A DNA stretch of 64,000 nucleotides from NCBI GenBank assembly GCA_014763715.1, contig JACXUV010000002.1:62001-126000 (forward strand), written 5' to 3'. The notes under the pieces are model-generated. The model did no database searches and was not told where the DNA came from. It worked only from the letters and a program-made list of their open reading frames with translations. Within the stretch, counting starts at the first letter, position 1. Each line of letters begins with the position of its first letter. Source of the stretch: Rhodobacterales bacterium (GTDB taxonomy: Bacteria > Pseudomonadota > Alphaproteobacteria > Caulobacterales > Hyphomonadaceae). The position numbers were made by a program, and so were the translations under genes. This document shows positions 1-9,899 of the stretch, one piece after another.

Positions 1-68
1 AGCAAAAACGCTAACGGTAACCTCTGGAGGGGACAAGCTTCCACCTCTGCGTTCTGCAGCGAAGGTCT

Positions 69-491
69 TTACGTCCCCAACAGATGCGCCACGACGCGGC
101 GGGTGTGGGGGGCGTCGCGGTGTTCGAACAGGTAGATGCCCTGCCAGGTGCCGAGCGCCATGCGTCCGCCACTGACCGGAATGGAGAGCGATGTCTGCGT
201 GAGGGCCGCCTTGATGTGGGCGGGCATGTCGTCCGGCCCTTCGGTGCGGTGTTCCAGATAGTGCATGGACGGGTCGTTAGCTGGCGGCACAAGGCGGCGG
301 AAGAAGGCCTGCAGGTCTGCCTGCACGTCGGGGTCGGCATTCTCCTGCACCACAAGGGAACAGGATGTGTGCTGGCAGAACAGGGTCAGCAGGCCATCGC
401 GTATGCCTGTGCCAGACAGGAAACGCTGCACCATGGAGGTAAACTCATAGAGGCCCTGCCCGGATGTCCTGAGCGTGATGGTCTCCTGCAT
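69..491 (-). CDS. yjbQ: YjbQ family protein (UPF0047)
   Basis: A 140-residue protein of the small single-domain YjbQ/UPF0047 family, usually about 130-140 residues. The family marks are visible: a central CQHTSCSL segment, a following ENADPDV acidic stretch, a MHYLEHRTEG segment and a GTWQGIYLFEHRD segment near the C-terminus. Members have been linked to secondary thiamine-phosphate synthase activity, but the physiological role is not firmly settled. The ATG is preceded on the minus strand by AGAGGG at good spacing. It is divergent from the metalloprotease gene at 613. The family call is firm, the biochemical role is not. Confidence 0.9.
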   Translation of the reverse strand: MQETITLRTSGQGLYEFTSMVQRFLSGTGIRDGLLTLFCQHTSCSLVVQENADPDVQADLQAFFRRLVPPANDPSMHYLEHRTEGPDDMPAHIKAALTQTSLSIPVSGGRMALGTWQGIYLFEHRDAPHTRRVVAHLLGT

Positions 492-573
492 GTGATTGCC
501 CTCTTCTCAAATGGTCCCGGACTGGTCGAACAGGCTGGCCCGTCCTTGCATGGATGCTAGGATGGCGGCAATG

Positions 574-592
574 GCCGGGCGTGGGGCCCGGC
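574..592 (+). promoter_or_regulatory. leader hairpin upstream of ypfJ-like gene
   Basis: A perfect 7-bp inverted repeat, GCCGGGC (574-580) and GCCCGGC (586-592), with a 5-base loop. It lies about 10 bases ahead of the AGGAG ribosome site (601-605) of the gene starting at 613. It could shape the leader of that mRNA. There is no T tract, so it is not a typical terminator. Function unknown. Confidence 0.35.
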
Positions 593-612
593 ACAGTATC
601 AGGAGATGGCGG

Positions 613-1461
613 ATGCGCTGGCAAGGTGGACGCAAGGGCGGCAATATCGAAGACCGCCGAGGCATGGGCGCAGGCACGATGGCCGGCGGCGGCATCGGTG
701 TCATCATCATCGCCCTGATCGGCTATTTTGTCCTCGGCATGGAGCCGGACGAAATCGCCCAGATCGTGAGCGAACAGCCGGCCGGAACCTCCACCACGCA
801 GGAAGGCATCCACGGCACACCGGCAGACGAGGCCGGCCAGTTCGTCGATGTGATCGGCACCAATATCAACGATGTGTGGAGCCAGACGCTGCGCGGCTAC
901 ACCCCGCCGAATGTCGTGCTGTATGAGCAGGGCACCGGCACTGGCTGTGGCTATGGCCAGGCCGCGATGGGCCCCTTCTATTGCCCGGCGGACCAGACGG
1001 TCTATCTCGACCTCGGTTTCTGGCAGGACATGCAGACGCAGCTCGGCGCCTCCGGGGCGGACTTCGCCAAGGCCTATGTCATCGCGCACGAGTTCGGCCA
1101 CCATGTGCAGAAGCTGACCGGGACCAGCGACAAGGTGCGCCAGGCCCAGCAGGCGGCCCGCAGCCAGGAAGAAGCCAACAGCTGGTCCATAGCGCTGGAA
1201 CTCCAGGCCGACTGCTATGCCGGCGTGTGGGCGTCCCATGCTGCTGAGGTTTCCGGCGGGGCCGTCGCGCTCGAAGCTGGCGACCTTGAGGAAGGCCTGA
1301 AGACGGCGAACGCCATCGGCGACGACATGATCCAGAAGCGCATGACCGGCAAGGTCAGCCCGGAAGCCTTCACCCATGGCACGGCCGAGCAGCGCGTGAA
1401 ATGGCTTCAGCGCGGCTTCAATACCGGCGATCCGAAGGCCTGCGACACGTTCAGCCAGTAA
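613..1461 (+). CDS. ypfJ: Membrane-anchored neutral zinc metallopeptidase, YpfJ family
   Basis: A 282-residue protein of the YpfJ/KPN_02809 zinc metallopeptidase family. It opens with the family N-terminus MRWQGGRKGGNIEDRRG, then a single membrane segment at about residues 22-43 and a soluble domain presumably in the periplasm. The zinc site HEFGHH is at residues 159-164 and the distal glutamate in ELQADC at about 196-201. The ATG at 613 is chosen because AGGAG (601-605) stands 7 bases upstream and the product then begins like other family members; the frame stays open further upstream but shows no ribosome site. Substrates are unknown. Confidence 0.9.
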   Translation: MRWQGGRKGGNIEDRRGMGAGTMAGGGIGVIIIALIGYFVLGMEPDEIAQIVSEQPAGTSTTQEGIHGTPADEAGQFVDVIGTNINDVWSQTLRGYTPPNVVLYEQGTGTGCGYGQAAMGPFYCPADQTVYLDLGFWQDMQTQLGASGADFAKAYVIAHEFGHHVQKLTGTSDKVRQAQQAARSQEEANSWSIALELQADCYAGVWASHAAEVSGGAVALEAGDLEEGLKTANAIGDDMIQKRMTGKVSPEAFTHGTAEQRVKWLQRGFNTGDPKACDTFSQ

Positions 1462-1584
1462 ACCGGACGCCGGGGAAACATTAGCCCGGGCCGGGCCAAC
1501 CCTCAGATTTCCTGCATTGCCTTTCTCCCGGCCGCTGACCTATGACGGCCGGGAGAAGAACAAATGCATATTGGAGGGTTCGCC

Positions 1585-2871
1585 ATGACCGACACACCGC
1601 AGGGCTTTGACACGCTGGCCATTCACGCAGGGGCGGAAGCGGACCCGGCAACCGGCGCACGCCAGGTGCCGATCTATCAGACGACGGCCTATGTGTTCCG
1701 CGACGCAGACCATGCCGCCGCCCTCTTCGGCCTGCAGGAAGTCGGCTACATCTATTCCCGCCTGACCAACCCGACCATCGGCGCCCTGCAAAACCGGATC
1801 GCGGCACTGGAAGGCGGCGCGGGTGCGGTCTGCTGTTCGTCCGGCCACGCGGCGCAGATCATGGCCCTCTTCCCGCTGATGGCGCCGGGCCGCAACATCG
1901 TTGCCTCGACGCGCCTTTATGGCGGCACGATCACCCAGTTCAGCCAGACGTTCAAACGCTTCGGCTGGTCCTGCACCTTTGTCGACTTCGACGATCTGGA
2001 TGCCGTGAAGGCTGCCATCGACGACGACACACGCGCCATCTTCTGCGAGACCATCGCCAACCCTGGCGGCTATATCACCGACCTCGACGCCATCGCCGCG
2101 ATTGCCAATGATGCCGGCATCCCGCTGATCGTCGACAACACCACGGCGACGCCCTACCTCTGCCGCCCGATCGACCATGGCGCGACGCTGGTGGTTCACT
2201 CGCTGACCAAATACATGACCGGCAACGGCACGGTGACCGGCGGCGCGGTTGTCGACTCCGGCAAGTTCGACTGGTCGGCCAGCGACAAGTTCCCGTCCCT
2301 CTCGCAGCCGGAACCGGCCTATCACGGCCTCGTCTTCCACGAGACGTTCGGCCCTGCCGCCTTCACCTTCCATGGCATCGCCATCGGTCTGCGCGACCTT
2401 GGCATGACGATGAACCCGCAGGGCGCGCACTACACGCTGATGGGCATCGAGACCCTGTCGCTGCGCATGGAGAAACACATCGCCAACGCGAAGAAGATCG
2501 CTGCCTGGCTGGAAGGCCATGAGGCCGTTGCAGGCGTCACCTATGCCGGGCTGGATAGCTCCCCCTACAAGGAGCGCATCCCGAAAATCTGCCCGAAAGG
2601 CGCCGGTGCCCTGTTCACCGTACAGCTGAAGGGCGGCTATGAGGCCTGCACCAAATTCGTCGCTGGCCTGAACCTGTTCAGCCATGTCGCGAACCTTGGC
2701 GACGCCCGCTCGCTGGTCATCCACCCGGCCTCAACCACGCACCGGCAGCTGACCGAAGCCCAGCAGATCGCCGCTGGCGCCGCCCCGGACACGGTCCGCC
2801 TCTCCATCGGCATCGAGGATGCAGCAGACCTGATTGCAGACCTCGACCAGGCCCTGAACGCCGCCATGTAA
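1585..2871 (+). CDS. metY: O-acetylhomoserine aminocarboxypropyltransferase (sulfhydrylase)
   Basis: A 428-residue fold-type I PLP enzyme of the Cys/Met metabolism family, in the long MetY branch that makes homocysteine from O-acetylhomoserine and sulfide. The start FDTLAIHAGAEADPATGA followed by VPIYQTTAYVF is typical. The PLP lysine is K209 in the HSLTKYMTG motif, and YSRLTNPT lies near residue 60. The ATG at 1585 is preceded by GGAGGG (1573-1578), so the in-frame ATG at 1564 is less likely. It stands alone, followed by a strong hairpin. Cystathionine gamma-synthase is less likely because of the length and insertions. Confidence 0.93.
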   Translation: MTDTPQGFDTLAIHAGAEADPATGARQVPIYQTTAYVFRDADHAAALFGLQEVGYIYSRLTNPTIGALQNRIAALEGGAGAVCCSSGHAAQIMALFPLMAPGRNIVASTRLYGGTITQFSQTFKRFGWSCTFVDFDDLDAVKAAIDDDTRAIFCETIANPGGYITDLDAIAAIANDAGIPLIVDNTTATPYLCRPIDHGATLVVHSLTKYMTGNGTVTGGAVVDSGKFDWSASDKFPSLSQPEPAYHGLVFHETFGPAAFTFHGIAIGLRDLGMTMNPQGAHYTLMGIETLSLRMEKHIANAKKIAAWLEGHEAVAGVTYAGLDSSPYKERIPKICPKGAGALFTVQLKGGYEACTKFVAGLNLFSHVANLGDARSLVIHPASTTHRQLTEAQQIAAGAAPDTVRLSIGIEDAADLIADLDQALNAAM

Positions 2872-2874
2872 TCC

Positions 2875-2919
2875 AGCCGGTCCGGTGGAGGCCCCCCCCT
2901 CCCTTCGCCGGACCCGGCT
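2875..2919 (+). terminator. Long hairpin after metY, terminator-like without T tract
   Basis: Starting four bases after the metY stop, AGCCGG TCCGG (2875-2885) pairs with CCGGA (2908-2912) and CCGGCT (2914-2919), with one bulged C at 2913. The inner bases continue the stem with two wobble pairs up to a C-rich loop (2892-2901), giving about 17 pairs. No T run follows, so it may act as a transcript-end protector or a weak terminator. Confidence 0.5.
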
Positions 2920-3042
2920 CTCTCACGGATGGCAAGTGCCCGCGCACCACCAGCCCTGACAGTTGCTTAACTTCGGATTGTCAAAGACGGGGCACCATGC
3001 GAATGCTGGGCCCCTGTCTGATACCAATCCGGGACATGAATT

Positions 3043-3999
3043 GTGGTTGAAACTTCCCCGGAGCTTTCCGTCGTCGTTCCCTTTTTCAATGAAACGGGCA
3101 ACATAGACCCCCTGTTTCAACGCCTTCTGCCCGTGCTCGACAGTCTGGGCGTGACAGCGGAAATCATCTGCATTGACGATGGCAGCAAGGATGACACCCA
3201 CGAACGCCTGATAGCGGCCCGCAAGCAGGCACCGATGATCCGCGTCGTGAAGCTGTCCCGCAATTTCGGCAAGGAAGCTGCCATCACGTCCGGACTGGAC
3301 ATCGCCAGGGGCAAGGCCGTCCTCATCATGGACGGGGACCTTCAGCACCCGCCGGAAGTCCTGATCCCGATGATGGAAGCCCTCAACCGGGGGATCGATG
3401 TGGTCTATGGCCTGAGGAAGTCGCGCAAGACGGATGGAGCTGTCCGCGGCCCTCTTTCAAACATGTTCTACCGGATCTTCGCCCAGACATCGGAAGTTGC
3501 CATTCCGGCAGGTGCTGGAGATTTCCGCCTGCTCTCTCGCCGGGCAGTCGATGCACTGAAATCCCTGCCGGAACAAAACCGCTTCATGAAGGGGCTGTAC
3601 GCGTGGATCGGGTTTTCGCAGCAAGCGATCCCTTACGAAGTCGAGCAGCGCAGAACCGGTGCCAGCAAATGGTCGCTCGGCCACCTGTTCGCCTATGCCT
3701 GGCATGGCATCGTGTCCTTCAGCACAGTTCCCTTGCGTGTCTGGTCTTTCTTCGGCGGCTTCACCGCTGTGCTGGCGCTCATCTATGCGGTCTGGATCGT
3801 GGCGAAAACGCTCGTTCTCGGGCGCGACACACCCGGTTATGCCACGCTCGCAACCGCCATTTTCTTTCTTGGCGGGCTACAATTGCTGAGCATCGGCATA
3901 CTGGGAGAATACATCGCCCGCATCTTTGCGGAGACCAAGCGGCGGCCGATCTACATTATCGAGGACATTCAGCAGGGACCGCCTGATGCTGACGCATGA
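3043..3999 (+). CDS. GtrB-like polyprenyl-phosphate glycosyltransferase (GT2)
   Basis: A 318-residue family 2 glycosyltransferase of the DPM1/GtrB/ArnC type. The catalytic domain shows SVVVPFFNE at the N-terminus, IDDGSKDD near residue 45 and the nucleotide-metal motif MDGDLQHPPE with D97/D99. Two C-terminal membrane spans (about 225-250 and 260-290) end in RRPIYIIED, as in GtrB proteins that load a sugar on undecaprenyl phosphate at the inner membrane. The start is a GTG; no strong SD is visible. The next gene begins at 3986 and overlaps this one by 14 bases, which indicates translational coupling. The sugar is not predictable. Confidence 0.88.
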   Translation: MVETSPELSVVVPFFNETGNIDPLFQRLLPVLDSLGVTAEIICIDDGSKDDTHERLIAARKQAPMIRVVKLSRNFGKEAAITSGLDIARGKAVLIMDGDLQHPPEVLIPMMEALNRGIDVVYGLRKSRKTDGAVRGPLSNMFYRIFAQTSEVAIPAGAGDFRLLSRRAVDALKSLPEQNRFMKGLYAWIGFSQQAIPYEVEQRRTGASKWSLGHLFAYAWHGIVSFSTVPLRVWSFFGGFTAVLALIYAVWIVAKTLVLGRDTPGYATLATAIFFLGGLQLLSIGILGEYIARIFAETKRRPIYIIEDIQQGPPDADA

Positions 4000-5761
4000 C
4001 CGGTTCCAGACGGCAGCCCGCATCATGCGTTTCGGAATTGTGGGCGTTGCCGCAACGCTGACGCACGCCCTTGTGCTCTGGCTGGCGGTAGAGTTCGGCG
4101 AAATACGGCCGACCTTCGCAACGCTCCTCGGCTTCTTTACGGCGTTCTGCGTCTCCTATCTCGGCCATTATCATTTCACCTTCCGGTCCAGCGAACCCCA
4201 CGCCAGGGCCTTGCCGGCGTTCGCCTTTGCGGCCGGCACCGGGGCCACCCTGAACGCACTGATCTTCAGTGTCATGACGGATGTTTTCTCTGCCCCCTAC
4301 TGGTATGCCTTCGCCGTAACCGTCGTGATGGTGCCGCCCGTGGTCTATATCCTGTCGCGAAGTCTCGCCTTTGCACCTGACCAGCCTGCAACCAGCCAGC
4401 CCCGGGACTGGAAGCCCTGGATCATACCTGCCGCCATGTTTGCAGTGACCGGCCTCTACACCGCGATCTTCCACTATCAGCTGCCTTACTTCGATCATTG
4501 GGACATCGTACCCCTTTATGCCGCCGCGCAATCCGGCACTCTGACGCCTGGCGACCTCTTCCGTCCGCATGGCTCACACTGGCACGCCTCTGGCTATCTC
4601 GTCATGCTGGCTACGGCGGACATGAGCCGTATGAGCCACTGGATCGACCCGCTGATCAGCGTTGCCCTTGCGGGTGTCGGCTTCATTGCGCTTGCGAATA
4701 TCATCCGCCGTGCCCTCAATGATGTCGATGCCAATCGATACCTTGTGCTTGCGCTCGGTATTGCGGCATTCGTTCACTTCTCGCTCGACCAGTCAGCGAA
4801 CTGGCTGTGGGGCTGGCAGGTGGCAGTGTTCATCTGCACGACCGGTGTCCTGTGGACGGTTGACCTGCTGTCCCGGCCCACACTGACCCTGTCCCAGATC
4901 CTTGTTGCCGCAGCTGCGACAGCCGTCGCGATATACGGGTTTGCAACCGCCTGGACCTTGCTGCCCATCGGTTTCGTGCTCATCTGCCTGCACCCGCAAG
5001 TCAGCTGGCGCATGAAGGCCGTGGCCCTGTCAGTATGGGGCGCGCTCTCGGCGGCGCTGCTCTGGCACTACATGCTCACCCGGACCGGATATGCGGAAAG
5101 CATGCTGAGCAGCCGTCCGCTGGCTGAAACAGTCTTCGGCATTGTCCACTATATGGCCAATTTCATGGGCAGCGCGGTTGCACGCATTTCCCGGCCCGTG
5201 GCCCCATGGGTCGCGGCTGCGGGCATGCTGTGCCTGATGGGGGTCTTCATAGCCCTGGTGCGGCGAGGCTGGTCCTCCCTGCTTGCCATGCGCGGCCTCT
5301 TTGCCCTGATCGCGTTCGCCATCGGCGCAGACTTCCTGACGGCACTTGGTAGATGGCCCGCCTTTGGCGCGGAACAGGCCTTTGCAAACCGCTACATCAC
5401 ATTTGCCAACTATGCCTGGCTCGGGCTGATCCTGCTGGCCCTTTCCCTTTCGCTGCGCTGGCAGGGCCGGTTGCGCTGGGCCGCCCTTGCCGGCCTGTGC
5501 GTTTTCGTGGGAGCCAAATGCGTCAACGATCTGAGCGCCGCGCGCAATGCCATGCTTGCGGTACGGATCAATGCAGCGGCTGCCGAGCTTGCCTGCCAGT
5601 ATCCCGACATTCCCCCGGAAACCCGTGCCTTGATTTCTGCAGACACCCAGGAAATAGACACCGGCCTGAAAACCCTGAAGGCGTATCAGGCCAGCCTTTT
5701 CCGCCCGGAGAAGATGAAGTCCTGCGCCACGTCTTCCCCCGAACCGCCCCCCGAGTACTGA
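3986..5761 (+). CDS. GtrA-domain protein fused to a multi-span GT-C-like membrane domain
   Basis: A 591-residue integral membrane protein. Residues 1 to about 125 form a GtrA domain with four spans (RFGIVGVAATLTHALVLW, then SYLGHYHFTFR), the family thought to flip or position undecaprenyl-phosphate sugars. The remaining ~450 residues have about ten further spans and, in the first outer loop, FDHWDIVPLY followed by PHGSHWHASG. These acidic and His-rich loop motifs resemble GT-C glycosyltransferases that use lipid-linked donors. The ATG at 3986 overlaps the upstream GtrB-like gene by 14 bases. GtrA and GT-C partners are usually separate proteins, so this is an unusual fusion. The GT-C assignment is by motif resemblance only. 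Confidence 0.75.
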   Translation: MLTHDRFQTAARIMRFGIVGVAATLTHALVLWLAVEFGEIRPTFATLLGFFTAFCVSYLGHYHFTFRSSEPHARALPAFAFAAGTGATLNALIFSVMTDVFSAPYWYAFAVTVVMVPPVVYILSRSLAFAPDQPATSQPRDWKPWIIPAAMFAVTGLYTAIFHYQLPYFDHWDIVPLYAAAQSGTLTPGDLFRPHGSHWHASGYLVMLATADMSRMSHWIDPLISVALAGVGFIALANIIRRALNDVDANRYLVLALGIAAFVHFSLDQSANWLWGWQVAVFICTTGVLWTVDLLSRPTLTLSQILVAAAATAVAIYGFATAWTLLPIGFVLICLHPQVSWRMKAVALSVWGALSAALLWHYMLTRTGYAESMLSSRPLAETVFGIVHYMANFMGSAVARISRPVAPWVAAAGMLCLMGVFIALVRRGWSSLLAMRGLFALIAFAIGADFLTALGRWPAFGAEQAFANRYITFANYAWLGLILLALSLSLRWQGRLRWAALAGLCVFVGAKCVNDLSAARNAMLAVRINAAAAELACQYPDIPPETRALISADTQEIDTGLKTLKAYQASLFRPEKMKSCATSSPEPPPEY

Positions 5762-5767
5762 GCTCCA

Positions 5768-6676
5768 TCACATCGAAGCGGGCATCTCCGCCTGATCCTT
5801 CATGCCAAGCAGCACCTGCGCAGCTTTGCTCAGATGACGCTCCTTGTGGTGCAGCGCGTGGAAATGCCTGACCGGCAGGATGATATTCGCTGCTGCGAGA
5901 TCTCCCCGCGCGATCAGGGGAGCCACCACGGCACTGGACAGTGCGGCAACCCCAGAAGTCCCGCGAATGGCCGAAACGACAGCTTCGTTTGACGGAAGCT
6001 CAAGTGCAATTGTCATACTCTCAGAAGAAACACCTCTCGCGGCAAGCGCATCCATCAATGCCGCCCGTGTACCAGAGCCGGTTTCCCGCATGACCCATTT
6101 CGCCCAGCGCAGATCATCTGGCGACAGGCAACGCCCATCCGCAAACGGATGGTTCCGGTCCACAACAACCAGCATGGCATCCTCAGCCACCAGACGCATC
6201 TGCAGGGCCGGCGCATCCACTTGCCCCTCAATAAAACCAAGCTCTGCCTGCCCCTCGAGGACAGCGCGGGTTACGGATTGCGTGTTGCCGACATCCAGCT
6301 GAACCTCGACCCCGGGGTAGTCTTCGTGGAAGCGCATGAGGCGCGGGGGCAGCCAGTAATTGGCAATTGTCTGGCTGGCCTGCACATGCAGCCTGCCCCG
6401 GCGCAGGCCGCCGAGTTCGCTCAGCACGAGGCCCGCTGCCTCGGCCCGCGCCAGCGTCGCCTTCGCCTCTCCCAGGAACACCCGCCCGGCCTCGGTCAGC
6501 AAAATGCCCCGGCCAACCCGGTCGAACAGGGCAACATTGTAATAGGCCTCCAGTGCGCGGATGGAGGCACTGACCGCCGAGGCCGTCAGGCCAATGTCGG
6601 CTGCGGCGCGCGTCAGATGCTCCCGCTCGGCAACGGCCACAAAGATACGCAATTGTTCGAGGGTCACACCAATCAT
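5768..6676 (-). CDS. LysR-family regulator, YeiE/CbbR-like
   Basis: A 302-residue LysR-type transcription factor. The N-terminal winged helix-turn-helix (MIGVTLEQLRIFVAVAEREH to about residue 60) is followed by a linker helix and a periplasmic-binding-protein-like effector domain. It is divergent from a YeiH-family transporter, the arrangement of E. coli yeiE and yeiH, so it probably controls that gene. A TATC-N11-GATA repeat in the shared promoter region is the likely site. The effector is unknown; sulfur or anion compounds are plausible from the neighbour. Confidence 0.87.
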   Translation of the reverse strand: MIGVTLEQLRIFVAVAEREHLTRAAADIGLTASAVSASIRALEAYYNVALFDRVGRGILLTEAGRVFLGEAKATLARAEAAGLVLSELGGLRRGRLHVQASQTIANYWLPPRLMRFHEDYPGVEVQLDVGNTQSVTRAVLEGQAELGFIEGQVDAPALQMRLVAEDAMLVVVDRNHPFADGRCLSPDDLRWAKWVMRETGSGTRAALMDALAARGVSSESMTIALELPSNEAVVSAIRGTSGVAALSSAVVAPLIARGDLAAANIILPVRHFHALHHKERHLSKAAQVLLGMKDQAEMPASM

Positions 6677-6695
6677 CCTGTTTTGACGAACAATA

Positions 6696-6714
6696 TATCA
6701 AAGATTATTCGATA
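6696..6714. promoter_or_regulatory. LysR-type operator between yeiE-like and yeiH
   Basis: TATC (6696-6699) and GATA (6711-6714) are separated by exactly 11 bases, the T-N11-A dyad layout of LysR-family sites. It lies in the AT-rich core of the divergent region. A TATGAT -10-like box at 6721-6726 lies a few bases downstream toward yeiH, and a TTGACG box is at 6683-6688. This is typical of an activator site overlapping the -35 region. Confidence 0.5.
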
Positions 6715-6768
6715 GAACAGTATGATTGAAGCTGGCATGCCTTGCCTGACCTCGGAAAGGCGAAAGTC

Positions 6769-7779
6769 ATGAAGCTTCAACAAAGCCGCTCCCTCCTGCC
6801 CGGCCTTCTCCTGGCGGGGCTTGTCGCCTTGCTGGCCGCCGGTGTTCAGATGGCCGAAGTGCAGGTCTTCGGACGTGCCTGGTTCGAGGCGCTGGTGCTG
6901 GCCATCCTGCTGGGTGTGCTGTTCCACACAATCTTCGGCCTGCATGACAAACTGCGGCCGGGCGTACATTTCGCGTCGAAATTCCTGCTGGAAGCAGCCA
7001 TTGTGCTGCTCGGCGCCTCCATCAGCGCCGGCGCCATTGGCCAGGCCGGACTGCCCCTCGTAGCAGCCATTGCCGGCGTGGTGTTCACGGCAATCGTGTT
7101 CAGCTACGGCATCAGCCGCCTGCTCGGCCTGCCGCACAAGCTGTCCCTGCTGGTCGCGTGCGGCAACTCGATTTGCGGCAACTCCGCCATCGTGGCCGCC
7201 GCCCCCGTGATCGACGCAGAGTCCGAGCATGTGACAGCCTCCATCGCCTTTACGGCTGCGCTTGGCATTCTCGTTGTCCTGTTCCTGCCCTTCCTGGGCA
7301 TGCAGCTGGGCATGAGCGAGCGGCAGTATGGTGTTCTGGCGGGGCTGACAGTCTATGCCGTGCCGCAAGTCCTGGCCGCGACAGCGCCAATGGGCCTGCT
7401 CAGCACGCAAGTCGGGACGCTGGTGAAACTCGTCCGTGTCCTGCTGCTCGGCCCTGTCATTCTCATGCTTGGCCTTGCGAGCGGCAAAGCGGCCGGAACA
7501 AGCCGCCCCGGCCTCAGCCGTCTGTTTCCCTGGTTTATCATCGGCTTCCTCGCCATGATGGCCCTTCGCAGCGCCGATCTTATCCCACAGGCTGCCCTGC
7601 CCCCGCTTTCAACAGCTTCCACCCTGCTGACCCTCATCTCAATGGCGGCGCTCGGCCTGATGGTGGATCTCCGCTCAGTCATTGCCAGCGGCGGGCGTGT
7701 TCTGACGGCAGGCGTGCTCTCGCTCGCCATCCTTATCGGCGCAAGCTTTGTCGTGCTGACAGGACTCCACATCAGCTGA
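6769..7779 (+). CDS. yeiH: YeiH family putative sulfate exporter / membrane transporter
   Basis: A 336-residue polytopic membrane protein of the YeiH/UPF0324 family with about ten spans. Recognisable are LLPGLLLAGLVALLAAGVQ at the first span, the conserved LLVACGNSICGNSAIVAAAP loop near residues 124-143, and VPQVLAATAPMG. Annotated as a putative sulfate exporter, though experimental support across the family is thin. The start at 6769 follows GGAAAGG (about 6754); an upstream in-frame codon lacks an SD. The divergent LysR gene is the expected regulator. Convergent with rpoD, with a shared hairpin in between. Confidence 0.88.
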   Translation: MKLQQSRSLLPGLLLAGLVALLAAGVQMAEVQVFGRAWFEALVLAILLGVLFHTIFGLHDKLRPGVHFASKFLLEAAIVLLGASISAGAIGQAGLPLVAAIAGVVFTAIVFSYGISRLLGLPHKLSLLVACGNSICGNSAIVAAAPVIDAESEHVTASIAFTAALGILVVLFLPFLGMQLGMSERQYGVLAGLTVYAVPQVLAATAPMGLLSTQVGTLVKLVRVLLLGPVILMLGLASGKAAGTSRPGLSRLFPWFIIGFLAMMALRSADLIPQAALPPLSTASTLLTLISMAALGLMVDLRSVIASGGRVLTAGVLSLAILIGASFVVLTGLHIS

Positions 7780-7796
7780 GCCATGCCTGAATCAAA

Positions 7797-7820
7797 AAGG
7801 GCGGCCCGAGAGCCGCCCTT
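7797..7820 (-). terminator. Intrinsic terminator of rpoD
   Basis: AAGGGCGGC (7797-7805) and GCCGCCCTT (7812-7820) form a perfect 9-bp stem with a 6-base loop. Read on the minus strand it follows the rpoD stop and is followed by a run of T (complement of 7794-7798). It may also work weakly for yeiH from the other side. Confidence 0.85.
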
Positions 7821-7842
7821 CCGTATACAGTTTACTTCCGCA

Positions 7843-9834
<1,992 letters not shown>

Positions 9835-9853
9835 TCACTCTCTCTCCTGTGAG

Positions 9854-9878
9854 GTATGGCGCGCTCATCCCGCCATAC
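9854..9878 (-). promoter_or_regulatory. Stem-loop in the dnaG-rpoD intercistronic region
   Basis: GTATGGCG (9854-9861) and CGCCATAC (9871-9878) form a perfect 8-bp stem with a 9-base loop, between the dnaG stop and the rpoD SD. It lacks a T run. A processing or attenuation hairpin at this position would separate dnaG and rpoD expression, as known for the E. coli operon. The role here is inferred from position. Confidence 0.55.
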
Positions 9879-9899
9879 GTCTCAAAGTTCCGTGCCTTT

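Noticed and set aside
1-68. Possible end of a gene or terminator at the left edge (small repeats around GGAGG and CCTCC, HindIII-like AAGCTT)
   Set aside because: Only 68 bases are available; stop codons occur in one plus frame at positions 12-20, but no protein similarity or clean hairpin can be shown.
1540-2724. Long minus-strand open frame opposite metY
   Set aside because: The metY product is clearly conserved; the opposite frame has Arg/Gly/Ala-rich composition typical of an antisense shadow.
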